From assembly GCF_016920785.2 (NCBI RefSeq), contig NW_024609839.1:13976196-14040195 (forward strand): a stretch of 64,000 nt of DNA, given 5' to 3'. Under the pieces are notes generated by a model, which ran no database searches, was not told where the DNA came from, and saw only the letters and a list, made by a program, of their open reading frames with translations. Made by a program: the position numbers and the translations under genes. How positions within the stretch are numbered: position 1 is the stretch's first letter; each line of letters starts with the position of its first letter. Positions 24,501 to 31,178 of this stretch are shown here, in pieces. This stretch comes from Ixodes scapularis (lineage: Eukaryota; Arthropoda; Arachnida; Ixodida; Ixodidae).

Positions 24501-27500
24501 GGGAGGTCACGTGACCTCGGCGGGGGGGGGGGTCACGTGACCTCGGGGGGTCACGTGACTTTGGGTGTCACGTGACTTTGGGTGTCACGCGACCTTGGGG
24601 GTCACGTGAACCTGGGGGAGGGGTCACGTGACCTCTGGGGTTCGCGTGAGCTTGGGGTGACCTTGGGATGACCTTGGGGTGACCTTGGTTACGCCGACGC
24701 CGATGGCGACAGCGACGACGACGCCGCTCAAGCCGGGAACGGGCCCCTAAGAGCTGCGCTCTAAAAACATAAGGGGGCCGGACGCCCCCACTGCCCCCCG
24801 GGTTCCGGAGCCGATGTCACGCCTGTGATGCAGTGGGGGCGGACGCCCCCACTGCCCCCCGGGTTCCGGAGCCCCTGTCACGCCTGTGATGCAGTTTCTA
24901 CGGCTGCCGAGTATATAAGTGCGTGGGAACGGTATGTGAGGGGGTCTCTTGTTCGGGAATGCCACTTCTTCTGCCGGAGCCTTATTTATTTCTGCATTCA
25001 AACTTTTGTGGTGAGCAAAATTAACACTAGATTTCAGAAGTAGTTAGTAATTTGAGTAGAAGGTATTCGAAAAATGTAGTTAAATTATACTAATTATCCC
25101 AAAGAAGTTGTAATTGAAAGTTACCAAGTTACTTGGAAAAGTAGTTAAACTACAGTAGTTTGAGTAGAGTAGTGGAACTACGTCTGAGTCTGCCAGACAG
25201 AGTATAAAATTCCGCTAGAATAGTTAAAATGACTCAATATATACATTACGCCCCCCCCCCCCCCTCCCTTTCTAAAAAGAAATAAAGAAAGAATTTTAGA
25301 TGTACTGTGCATATTGCTTGAAAGGGCCAAGTTTAGGTGCCAAGACGGCCTGTTTTTGCGTCTGTAAATTGTGACATTGTTTTGTTTTTAATGTTTTATA
25401 GGACCGTACTCCGGTGGGGTTGGCGTCGGCAACGTGGTTGGAAGGCAAATCGCGGACGCCCACCTCAAGGCCTGCGCTTACGCTGGCGTCAAAATTGCTG
25501 GCACCAATGCGGAAGTCGTCTTATCTCAGGTGACGGCTGCAATTTAGTTGTTTTTTTTTTTTGTAGGAAGGATTACATTATTGACCTCTGTTTTTTCTTG
25601 ACTTAAGGCTGAACCGCGTGTAAGCGATTTAGCGAGCGACGGTGACAAGTGACGAGCGACGGATATTTCTCAGTGTCGCTCGTCGCGTGGCTCGGTTTTA
25701 GGACTTTTAGAAAACGTCGCTCATTGCCTTGGCCGCTTGCTCCGGTCGCTTTCATGCGGATTGCCTCTTCGCGCGACTGACAGGGCGAAAACGGGTCCTC
25801 GTCGCCGTCGCTAGTCTCGTCGCTCGCCAAATCGTTTACGTGCGGTTTATATCTTATTATTATTCACTATACTCCGTTCCCCCTAAAACCGCGGTCAGAC
25901 TGTTGAGGTATAACCGCAGCATATGATCTGCGCCACCTAGGCAAATATTATCCAAAACATATTATCCCTAATACTAACACTTATAGTAAAAACTGCACAA
26001 TAGGCCAATTCGATCGCAGCTCCTGTCCATTCTTCGATTTTAATCCCACTTCCTCTAACATTTTTATAGTTTGTTTTATTATTTAAAATAATTTGCGCCA
26101 TCGTCCGGATTTCTTTTTAACTAAAGCGACTTCCAGTGACAAGCGCAAAAAGCGTTTTTGGAAGATGCCGCTCACTCTCAAAAAGCGATGGGGAGCGCAG
26201 CCTCTACCCCGAGCCAAATTAGGGCGATGAATATAAATAGTAGAGAGTATGTAACTCCTTAAAATTAGCGCTAGGCCTTGTCTACGCGGATAATGGAATT
26301 TGCTTGCCAGGTGGCGCAAGTCACCGCCTGATCCAGAGGGCACAGCCACGATGCATCCATCCATCCAAACTTTTAAGTCGCGGTCACGCCGCTCATGCAG
26401 CATACAAAAGACATCGCGTTCACTGCAGACGTGATGGCAGAATAATCTGCGGTCAAGGGCCTGAGGTGTTCGAAGCATGTTGGCTTCATACGCGGAGCGC
26501 AAGTTCGTCTGCTTCTTCTGCAGAGGCTGTGGTGACGTCAGAACGCCGAGCTCTGATTGGCTCTGATTGAAGGATAGTGTGCAGACCTCAAAGCAGCTTG
26601 CTTCGGTGTCTACCCACTATCCTTCAACCAGAGCCAATCAGAGCTCAACATTTTCCTGATGCCACCGCAACTCGTGCGCAGGAAGCAGACGACTTGCTCA
26701 CCGTATATCCCTCGAACATGTCTGCCGATAGTTTCTGTATGACCAGTCTGATAGGACCGCCATACATGGAAGAGACACGCCTCAAACAATGTCTGCAGAC
26801 TGCCAGTATGACGTAGTCTTTGGCTCTGTTTGGACATAGCGAACAGTTCTATTGTTAAACATTTCGACAAAAACCCCGAGACTGGGTCAAAAAATGAAAG
26901 CCGCTTACAACTCCCTGTAACGCCGAATTAGAGCGCAGCTCTTGAGGAGGAGGAGGGAAGGGCACTGGGGGGGGGGGGGTTAAACTAACCAGGGGGGGTC
27001 ACGTTACCTTGGGGGTCACGTGCCCCCCAATGCCGATGATGTCATCACTGACGTCACTGATGACGTCATCAGTGACGATGACGATGCGCGTACCGATGAC
27101 GTCATTAGTGACGTCACTGATGACTTCACCAGTGATGATGACGATGACGATGCGAATGTCGGTGACGTCATCAGTGACGTCGCTGATGACGTCATCAGTG
27201 ATGATGACGATGACGATGCGGATGCCGGTGACGACATCAGTGACGTCACTGATGACGTCATCAGTGATGATGACGATGAGAATGCGGATGTCGGTGACGT
27301 CATCAGTGATGATGACGATGACGATGTGGATGCCGGTGACGTCATCAGTGATGATGACGATGACGATGTGGATGCCGGTGACGTCATCAGTGATGATGAC
27401 GATGACGATGTGGATGCCGGTGACGTCATCAGTGATGATGACGATGACGATGCGGATGCCGGTGACGTCATCAGTGATGATGACGATGACGATGTGGATG

Positions 27501-27901
27501 CCGGTGACGTCATCAGTGATGATGACGATGACGATGTGGATGCCGGTGACGTCATCAGTGATGATGACGATGACGATGCGGATGCCGGTGACGTCATCAG
27601 TGATGACGATGACGATGTGGATGCCGGTGACGTCATCAGTGATGATGACGATGACGATGTGGATGCCGGTGACGTCATCAGTGATGATGACGATGACGAT
27701 GTGGATGCCGGTGACGTCATCAGTGACTGTGACGTCATCGGGGGTCACGCGACATCGGCGGGGGTCACGTGACCTCGAGGAGGGGGCCACGTGACTTCGG
27801 GGGTCACGTGACCCCCCACGAGGTCACGTGACCTTGGTGGGGGGCTCGCGCGGTGCATTATGGGACATTTCCCATGATGCACCGCGCGGTTACGCCGACG
27901 C

Positions 27902-27938
<37 letters not shown>

Positions 27939-29433
27939 GACGCCGACGGCGACGCCGCTCAAGCCGGAAACGGGCCCTTAAGAGCTGCGCTCTAAAAGGG
28001 ACGGACAGACACAAGAGACTTTGACTTGGTGTTTGTCCGTCCCTTTTTGACCCAGTCTCGAGGTTTTTGTCGAAATGTTTAACCACCACCAGCTCGTTTG
28101 CGCCCTTACCTTTTGTTCACTAGTTCTATTGTTTCATAAGGAGTCGGAAGGCTGTTTCCATTGGCCCTTTCGAGGCCTTCGTATGCCGTTACACATGGTT
28201 CTTATTCGTTTTGTTCTTTTTTTTTTTCTTCTGGCCTGCGCTCACGCGGTTATAGTGGGAGTACCAGGTGGGACCTCTAGCAGGGGTCCAGGCTGCCGAT
28301 CATCTTTGGACCTCCCGTTACATCCTCCACAGAGTGGCCGAGGAGTTCGGCGTGATCGTGTCGCTCGATCCGAAGCCTTTCCAGAGTAATGAGCTGTGCG
28401 GCTCCGGAGGGCACATCAACTTCAGCACCAGGCAGATGCGCGACGACGGTGGCCTCGAGTGAGCAATTTTCTTTTTATTCTTCTTGCGTTTCTTTATCGT
28501 TGACAGTATAATTCGAACTGTGATCGGGTAGTCTTTCTCGAAATCAACTTCGAGAACGACTGGGTCACTGCTCGGCGGGCGCTTGTAGCGAAGGGGTTCT
28601 TGAGAACTTGCGCGAAGGAGTTCTTAAGATCGTGTAGCTTCCCTTGAAACAATAAAGAGGAACTTCCTGCAATATAAAGGACAGATTTAAGCTTAGTTCC
28701 AGTAGATGATTAGATTTAATAATGCATGTTGCCCTCGTGGCTGAATATGTCTGTGCATCGGTTTATACTGCCATCAGCAGCAGGAAAGTTTGGTTTGCAT
28801 GAAGGTGGAAATGCTATAGAAAAAGACAGCGCAATTTGTGCTGACCTTGGACATCAAAGATCTGTATGGAGCGGGCGTAGTGCCTTTTTGGTGCGGGTAA
28901 TTCTGCAAGGAAAGCACTTTATGAGCCCGTACACTCGGAGAAGAAAACTCTTGAGAGGAACTGTACACGATTTCTGAACCACTAGTCTATTACATCTATT
29001 TCTGTGTTCCTTGTCGGCCAGGCTTTATCTGATATATCACTCAAACTCTGTACGACAATCTGAATGGGGTTATTAAGTCCGGATGCTGAGACTAAATTCG
29101 AATGCTGATAACACCTTGTCTTCTTCGCCGCGGCATCCTTGCAGGTATATCCTGGAGGCTTTAAAGAAGCTGGAGGTAAAATCCGAACTGCACCTGACCA
29201 ACTACGACCCTCAGAAGGGAAAATCCAACAGCCGACGTTTGAATGCCGGCTTGCTAGGAACTCCTAGCGAAGACTTCACAGCCGACAAATGTTCGCGTCT
29301 GGGCAGCATTCGCGTTCCGTGTCTGGTGGTCGAAGCCCGAAGAGGCTACTTGGAAGACAGGAGGCCGGGAGCGAACGTGGAGCCTTACCGCGCGACCGAG
29401 ACCCTGGCGAAAACCGTCTGTCTCGACGCCTGA
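3622..29433 (+). CDS. Glutamine synthetase (GS-II)-like protein, six exons, ammonium-site residues missing
   Basis: Six exons (3622-3775, 5307-5474, 9048-9197, 25402-25529, 28256-28458, 29145-29433) join in frame into 1,092 nt, 363 residues plus stop. Every intron is GT-AG. The N-terminal beta-grasp region covers about residues 20-105 and the catalytic domain the rest. GS-II normally makes glutamine from glutamate, ammonia and ATP in the cytosol or mitochondrion. By alignment with human GS recalled from memory, all metal-binding residues are present (E132, E134, E195, E202, H253, E338), as are R299, R319, R324 and R340. The ammonium-site Asp is C59, the Ser of the DGSS motif is G62, the Glu that closes the site is L305, and N248 is Cys. 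The C-terminal tail is about 10 residues short. An acceptor at 3597-3598 suggests a spliced 5' UTR. The intact frame across large introns argues for a maintained gene. Whether it makes glutamine is doubtful; a changed acceptor or non-catalytic role is inference. Confidence 0.88.
4139..4344. mobile_element. Tc1/mariner-type MITE in intron 1
   Basis: The ends are inverted copies of CTGTAAAACCCTT followed by A/T-rich words containing TTCGCG. Both ends are flanked by TA (4137-4138 and 4345-4346). The interior is rich in TTCGCGAA-type palindromes. Non-coding. Confidence 0.7.
4701..4999. mobile_element. MITE with ~38-bp inverted ends in intron 1
   Basis: The left end begins GCGGTTGG and continues TATAGAACGCGA and TTTGAGAACA. 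The right end is the inverted copy with a few mismatches. TA dinucleotides border both ends, consistent with Tc1/mariner-type insertion. No coding capacity. Confidence 0.65.
5307..5474 (+). CDS. GS-like exon 2
   Basis: Encodes residues 52-107 plus one base. It contains FLVPVALFKDPF and NKLVLCE, both typical of GS. The usual P-x-W-x-Y-D-G-S-S motif reads CPEWTYCAVGTYQ, so the ammonium-site Asp is Cys and the paired Ser is Gly. Acceptor GGCAG ends at 5306. Donor GTAAGC begins at 5475, phase 1. Confidence 0.88.
5578..6425 (+). mobile_element. 5'-truncated CR1-like LINE 3' end in intron 2
   Basis: The fragment has the C-terminal part of a CR1/Jockey-type reverse transcriptase frame and a 3' end finishing in an ATACATAAAAAAA-like tail. 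It is inserted in the same orientation as the host gene, 0.1 kb after exon 2. 5' truncation is the usual product of target-primed reverse transcription. Confidence 0.75.
5728..6318 (+). pseudogene. CR1-like LINE ORF2 C-terminal fragment
   Basis: An uninterrupted frame of 196 codons. It has the pattern seen downstream of the reverse transcriptase core in CR1/Jockey ORF2: YLGV just upstream, a W-x-x-H-I stretch, KLMALKCLILPTIDYKSPVWEP, LERLQNKA, and a C-terminal FVRFIDEWNKLP. The upstream catalytic core is absent, so this cannot be active. The frame is well preserved, suggesting a fairly young insertion. Confidence 0.75.
6551..6966. repeat. Inverted-repeat segment, possible MITE
   Basis: ACGTGAAACGTTCT at the left matches AGAACGTTTCACGT at the right. 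Between 6770 and 6900 a roughly 60-bp tract is repeated twice imperfectly and contains CCAATC words. Ends beyond the 14-bp match are uncertain. Confidence 0.4.
7208..7461. mobile_element. MITE with GGCGTAC ends and long poly-G/poly-C runs
   Basis: Begins GGCGTACTAAC and ends with the inverted GTTGGTACGCC. The interior holds four G-runs or C-runs of 14-22 bases and a GT repeat. Run lengths may be unreliable. Intron 2 location. Confidence 0.6.
7462..9047. other. Rest of intron 2, no gene seen
   Basis: AT-rich. Contains T-runs near 7615-7650, a short AT microsatellite, and an 18-base T-run followed directly by a 16-base G-run at about 8829-8861. No coding or RNA signal recognised. Confidence 0.5.
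9048..9197 (+). CDS. GS-like exon 3
   Basis: Encodes residues 108-157 plus one base. It contains PWFGIEQEYVLL, whose two Glu residues (132, 134) are metal ligands, followed by PLGWP. Acceptor TTCTAG ends at 9047. Donor GTAAGT begins at 9198, phase 1. Confidence 0.9.
9655..9800. repeat. Short MITE or snap-back repeat
   Basis: CGCAGCACCGGGGAAAAGCAGC at the left is matched by its inverted copy at the right, with ATCGAAAG words further in. Arms are about 38 bp around a short centre. Non-coding. Confidence 0.6.
10160..10462 (-). repeat. Palindrome-array repeat family, copy 1 (reverse orientation)
   Basis: Starts with GAGCGCAGCTCTTA and GGGCCCGTTTCC, then GGCGTC triplet repeats, a 17-base G-run and about six GTCACGTGAC-type palindromes. 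It ends with CTCAAGAGCTGC, CGGCGTTACAGGGA and AAACGGCTTTC. Read on the minus strand this is the same layout as the copies at 24.0, 26.9 and 48.5 kb. The TGACGTCA minisatellite is absent here. Confidence 0.75.
11631..12716 (+). pseudogene. Degenerate gypsy gag copy
   Basis: Translated pieces match the gag of the gypsy element at 50.9-52.1 kb: YEDVEGWIEQYDHVARHSGWT here against YEDVEDWIDQYKRVASHNGWT there, then ESSLTSWE, and a CCHC remnant CYHCMRP near 12550. Frames shift repeatedly and contain stops. It is far older than the 50-kb copy. No pol is visible downstream. Confidence 0.65.
12730..13450 (+). other. Unidentified region ending in a polyadenylation-like signal
   Basis: A 147-codon frame (12848-13291) and a downstream in-frame stretch with charged character end near a TAA at 13408. 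GAAATAAACATAT follows at about 13421. I do not recognise the protein. It may be the 3' part of a transposon gene or a retrocopy inside the 9.4-15.6 kb element. Coding status is doubtful. Confidence 0.25.
13451..14715. other. Part of intron 3, no gene seen
   Basis: Mixed composition with no recognised coding region, RNA or terminal repeats. Short frames on both strands look random. Confidence 0.4.
14723..15108. repeat. Tandem duplication, 200-bp period
   Basis: Two diverged copies in tandem. TCGCAGGAG(T/C)TTCCTCGC recurs exactly 200 bp apart, as do CCCCTAGGCCCTA and CAGACATTCCAACGTTCAAAC. Confidence 0.7.
15793..16307. other. Part of intron 3, shared repeat words
   Basis: No gene seen. ACGGAAGAGCAAAA and GATTTTTACGTTTTACGTT at 16220-16285 recur around the microsatellite at 18.47-18.61 kb, so a dispersed repeat is present. 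Its ends were not found. Confidence 0.4.
16308..17607. mobile_element. Foldback element with repeated GAGAAAAGCTCACCG ends
   Basis: The left end carries three copies of a GGAGAAAAGCTCACCG-like word plus CGGCAGAT. The right end carries the same words inverted: GGTGAGCTTTTC, three times, and ATCTGCCGG. The outermost AAATAAAATCCC has an inverted counterpart, GGGATTTATTT. The interior is AT-rich and non-coding as far as I can see. Confidence 0.5.
17930..18180. promoter_or_regulatory. CpG-rich promoter-like block in intron 3
   Basis: Contains three closely spaced CCAAT-type words (GATTGG, CCAATG, CATTGG) and TGCGCATGCGCC, an NRF-1-like palindrome, in a locally GC-rich segment. These are established features of TATA-less promoters. 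No coding exon is recognised downstream. It could be an old promoter of a transposon or an alternative promoter. Function is inferred only. Confidence 0.3.
18499..18586. repeat. (TC)n(TA)n microsatellite
   Basis: About 40 bases of TC followed by about 45 bases of TA. The open frames across it on both strands encode only SL and YI repeats and are spurious. Confidence 0.95.
19318..19470 (-). pseudogene. hAT transposase C-terminal dimerisation fragment
   Basis: A minus-strand frame of 50 codons ends at TGA. It reads FNAAVPPSASEERPFSLAG in its core, matching the hATC signature of N-x-x-x-P-x-S-A-x-x-E-R-x-F-S-x-A-G. It lies just inside the left end of the hAT element. Upstream catalytic parts were not found. 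Too short to appear as a stand-alone gene, and certainly not functional. Confidence 0.7.
21055..21765. mobile_element. Foldback element with ~320-bp inverted arms
   Basis: Begins CAGGGTGATTCAAG and ends with its inverted copy. The arms stay complementary, imperfectly, through CCAGGC-CTTTAAATCGA, GTGCAGCGTTGCCCACAGATGG, AACGGCGCCGT and GTCTGCTAAA around a centre near 21420. CATAT occurs at both flanks. Open frames of 95-146 codons are by-products of the symmetry. It is nested in the PIF-like element. Confidence 0.75.
22199..22342. mobile_element. 144-bp MITE nested in the PIF-like element
   Basis: Ends are inverted copies of AGGC-CGTTCACACTCTTG continuing through CAACCGAGT and CGACCGAGA. Flanks are TCA and TTA, an imperfect 3-bp duplication. 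Same end style as the 20132, 23404 and 58550 elements. Confidence 0.7.
22587..22672. repeat. Long poly-G run paired with a poly-C run
   Basis: A G-run of about 27 bases, then GCGGGGG, and 50 bases later a C-run of about 14. Both could form quadruplexes. Exact lengths are likely unreliable in any assembly. Confidence 0.7.
22690..23400. other. Interior of the hAT element, no gene recognised
   Basis: Several overlapping frames of 60-83 codons on both strands show no family motif. This may include remnant transposase sequence, but I could not identify it. Confidence 0.3.
23404..23569. mobile_element. 166-bp MITE with perfect TTA duplications
   Basis: Ends are inverted copies of AGGGGTATT-ACACGAGGGA continuing through AAATCCC and GGGGATTTCTCC, about 45 bp in all. 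TTA lies on both sides (23401-23403 and 23570-23572), the PIF/Harbinger-type target. Non-coding. Confidence 0.8.
24046..24767 (+). repeat. Palindrome-array repeat family, copy 2
   Basis: Opens with GAAAGCCGTTTACTACTCC, GCGCAGCTCTTGAGGAGG and a G-run. A run of GTCACGTGAC palindromes follows, then about 250 bp of TGACGTCA-containing minisatellite, then about nine more CACGTGA sites. It closes with CGCCGACGCC triplets, GGGCCCCTAAGAGCTGCGCTC. Lies inside the hAT element. Confidence 0.85.
24772..24900. repeat. 61-bp tandem duplication followed by a TATA-like word
   Basis: GACGCCCCCACTGCC recurs 61 bp apart, together with GGGTTCCGGAGCC and GTCACGCCTGTGATGCAGT. TATATAAG follows at about 24912. This may be the promoter side of the minus- or plus-oriented hAT unit; direction is unknown. 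Confidence 0.55.
25402..25529 (+). CDS. GS-like exon 4
   Basis: Encodes residues 158-200. It contains GVKIAGTNAEV, with metal-ligand Glu at 195. The usual GPYYCGVGA reads GPYSGGVGV. It is separated from exon 3 by a 16.2-kb intron. Acceptor TATAG ends at 25401. Donor GTGACG begins at 25530, phase 0. Confidence 0.88.
25612..25847. mobile_element. MITE in intron 4
   Basis: Inverted ends AACCGC-TGTAA-CGATTT-GCGAGCGACG, about 30 bp. The interior repeats GCGAGCGACG and GTCGCTCGTCGC. Starts 82 bp after exon 4. Non-coding. Confidence 0.65.
26500..26705. repeat. Snap-back inverted repeat (~95-bp arms)
   Basis: The core GAGCTCTGATTGGCTCTG and GAAGGATAGTG is followed within 20 bases by its inverted copy. 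The symmetry extends outward through TGGCATC/GGTGACGTC-like and GTCTGCTTC words. The GACGTCAGAACGCCGAGC segment resembles the arm of the element at 53.1 kb. Confidence 0.6.
26859..28078. mobile_element. TTAA-flanked inverted-repeat element carrying a palindrome-array repeat
   Basis: The ends are inverted copies of ACATTTCGACAAAAACC continuing through CGAGACTGGGTCAAAAA, about 36 bp with one mismatch. TTAA lies immediately outside both ends (26855-26858 and 28079-28082), the piggyBac-type target. The terminal bases are not the usual piggyBac CCC, so the assignment is tentative. A GGACGGACA stem-loop sits near the right end. No transposase. Confidence 0.6.
26896..27997 (+). repeat. Palindrome-array repeat family, copy 3 (largest)
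   Basis: Same opening and closing words as copy 2. The core is a minisatellite of 42-bp units, about eleven of them, each with one TGACGTCATCAGTGATGATG word. Longer 66-bp variants lie on its left. GTCACGTGACC palindromes lie on both sides. A GCGCGGTGCATTATGGGACA stem-loop and CGACGG hexamer repeats sit near the right end. Because 42 is a multiple of three, frames stay open on both strands; these are not genes. Confidence 0.85.
28256..28458 (+). CDS. GS-like exon 5
   Basis: Encodes residues 201-267 plus two bases. It contains WEYQVG (metal ligand E202), FGVIVSLDPKP and CGSGGHINFST (H253). The usual Asn two residues before G-A-G-C-H is Cys. The usual GPCEGI reads GPLAGV. Acceptor TATAG ends at 28255. 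Donor GTGAGC begins at 28459, phase 2. Confidence 0.9.
28459..29144. other. Intron 5, no element recognised
   Basis: A 686-bp intron with a pyrimidine-rich acceptor region. No gene or transposon end seen. It is the only intron of this gene besides intron 1 without coding transposon remnants. Confidence 0.5.
29145..29433 (+). CDS. GS-like exon 6 (stop codon exon)
   Basis: Encodes residues 268-363 and TGA. SRRL (R299), SRLGSIR (R319, R324) and YLEDRRPGAN (E338, R340) are kept. The usual Glu six residues after R299 (flap Glu, bacterial E327) is Leu305. The protein ends CLDA, short of the normal tail. Acceptor TGCAG ends at 29144. Confidence 0.9.
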
Positions 29434-30726
29434 CTCGAAGTTATACGTGTTTTCGAGAACATTTTCACGACATCGTGCACGTATAATTTCCCGTGAAGCA
29501 CCCTGAACGCCACCTGCACTTTTAAATTGTACACTATAATCGCTGACAGAGTGAGAAGGGCAGGGCGTCTCTTTCAAAAGCTAGGCATCCAGCACGCGCT
29601 CCATGCCTTCTGCCGTGCTTTGATTGCGCACGCGCGCTTAAGTTGAACGAGACGCCGAAGAGTTGTCGAAGGTAAGAAGGTCGCCCTGGAGGCGGGGCAA
29701 CTGAAACTCCTCCCTGCCGTTCTCACCCTTTCAGTGACGATAGCCTGATCATGCTAACAAAGACCGGGACACAGCAGGCCACGATGAAGATGAAAAGCTA
29801 AAAAAATAACGACGTGTTTTTTTGAGGGAATCTGTACATATCGGTTTCTTTAAATCAAACTAACTCTGTTTTTATTTTGCCTTACCGGTTATTAAATTTC
29901 AGCTACAAGTACAGCAGTGTTGTGTCATATTTGTGTCTTCATCCGCGTTCTATGAGCTGTTCGTCCCCATTATGCACAACCCACAACAGTAAGAACGACC
30001 CGTTCAACGCTGCAGTCTCGGGCAATTCTGAAGGGTTCACTTTAGGCAGGCCCACTTTGCTTGGGGGGAGGGAATAAATTAACCTTTTCTCTATACTCCT
30101 TCTAAAAATAAAATGCATAAGGTCAACACTTATTTTGCACGGCCGCTAAACTGCCTCAGCAAACTGTTGGAGACGGTACAACGTTTACCAACTGGCGGAA
30201 TTTGCCGTGTTTTCTCCAGAATGTGTCGAACTACCATACGCAAATAAAGGAAGGATTTCGAGCTACGTCAATTGTTGGGACCCTTCTACTGTTTTTCGTG
30301 CTTGGCTGTTTCCACGTATTGGAAGAAAGTGCACACGGGCCTTTTTTTATGTTGTGGCGAAAGCCATCGCACCACGTCTACTTCACGCGTATCCATCCGA
30401 ATTTCAATAATTGGTATCTCGTGTAGCCAATAACAAAGGGCGTCCTTTTATTTTTGCCACGGTTACCATGTGCCTATTGGAGTGATCTCATTGGACGAAC
30501 TGGTGAAGGTATTAAGGTGATAATCAATTATTGGTGTTCTAACTGCTTTGTGGTGCAGTATATGTTCGCAACTTTCACGACCTAAACAAATGGCGGTCGC
30601 CTGGATGATCGACGTTCAACAGTACGATGTGACGCGTAAGTAACTCTACTTTCATGTAGGTGACATCTGACGATGAGTCCGGCTGACCGGACTCTGGAAA
30701 TGAGTGTTGGTTTGTTTCAAGTTTAG
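29434..30726. other. Downstream of the GS-like gene, no gene recognised
   Basis: Presumed 3' UTR and intergenic or intronic sequence. ATAAAATG at about 30108 is a weak polyadenylation candidate. Two overlapping frames at 30202-30426 show no motif. Confidence 0.4.
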
Positions 30727-30886
30727 CCGCGGCATCGATCTTATAGACCAGGAGGTGCCCTTCCTCTTGTCAATGAATCTGACCAACATCCTGTCAATGG
30801 TGCTGCTCGCGGCCGCCATCTGCTTCCTGTCGGCATACTTTCTCATCATCGTCGCAGTCGTCTTGCTCCAGTTCCTTGGACTAACG
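30727..30886 (+). CDS. Putative ABCC-type transporter exon (orphan)
   Basis: A 160-bp open segment lies between an acceptor (TTTAG ending 30726) and a donor (GTAAGG from 30887). It encodes about 53 residues: SRGIDLIDQEVPFLL followed by two hydrophobic helices. This resembles the start of membrane domain 2 in ABCC/MRP transporters, where F-S-(R/K)-D-(I/M)-D-x-x-D precedes the helices. The usual second Asp is Gly here. No neighbouring ABCC exon was found in the window and a satellite follows, so it may be a relic or part of a gene with very large introns. A different membrane protein is possible. Confidence 0.4.
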
Positions 30887-31178
30887 GTAAGGATCGTCAG
30901 CAATAATATGCATCCTCCTTGATCCACGCACCTTTTCATACGTTTCCTCGTAAATATACTCTATTTTTTAAACTGACAGTACGTTGTATTGCTTCACTAC
31001 TTTGTGCATTCATGTGACTTCTGTGCGTTAAAGACCCCCAGATTACCAACCAGCATAGGTCGGCATTTTAAGCTGTCCTGATTCAAACTCACGATCACCA
31101 TTTTTTCCCCAATCAGGACACACGCCCACTTACGATCACGATTTATTTAAAAAAGGGTCATCACCAGGACTCACCCTC

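Larger units (their letters stand above)
19039..25192 (-). mobile_element. 6.15-kb hAT transposon in intron 3
   Basis: Starts CAGAC and ends GTCTG. Both ends are flanked by the identical 8-bp word CCAGACAG (19031-19038 and 25193-25200), the target duplication length typical of hAT. Subterminal regions on both sides are dense in GTAATT/AGTAGTT words. A hAT C-terminal domain lies on the minus strand at 19318-19470. The interior is largely replaced by later insertions, so the element is dead. Confidence 0.7.

Noticed and set aside
24137..24514. 125-codon acidic frame and its 113-codon antisense partner
   Set aside because: Same minisatellite effect as the larger array at 27 kb.
26083..26502. 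139-codon minus-strand frame
   Set aside because: It has no recognisable motif. Part of it (CATCCATCCAAACTTTTAAG region) is a dispersed repeat shared with about 18.86 kb.
27009..27794. Overlapping 240-263-codon frames on both strands, including an Asp-rich repeat protein
   Set aside because: The 42-bp unit keeps any stop-free frame open on both strands. There is no start context, unique sequence or domain.
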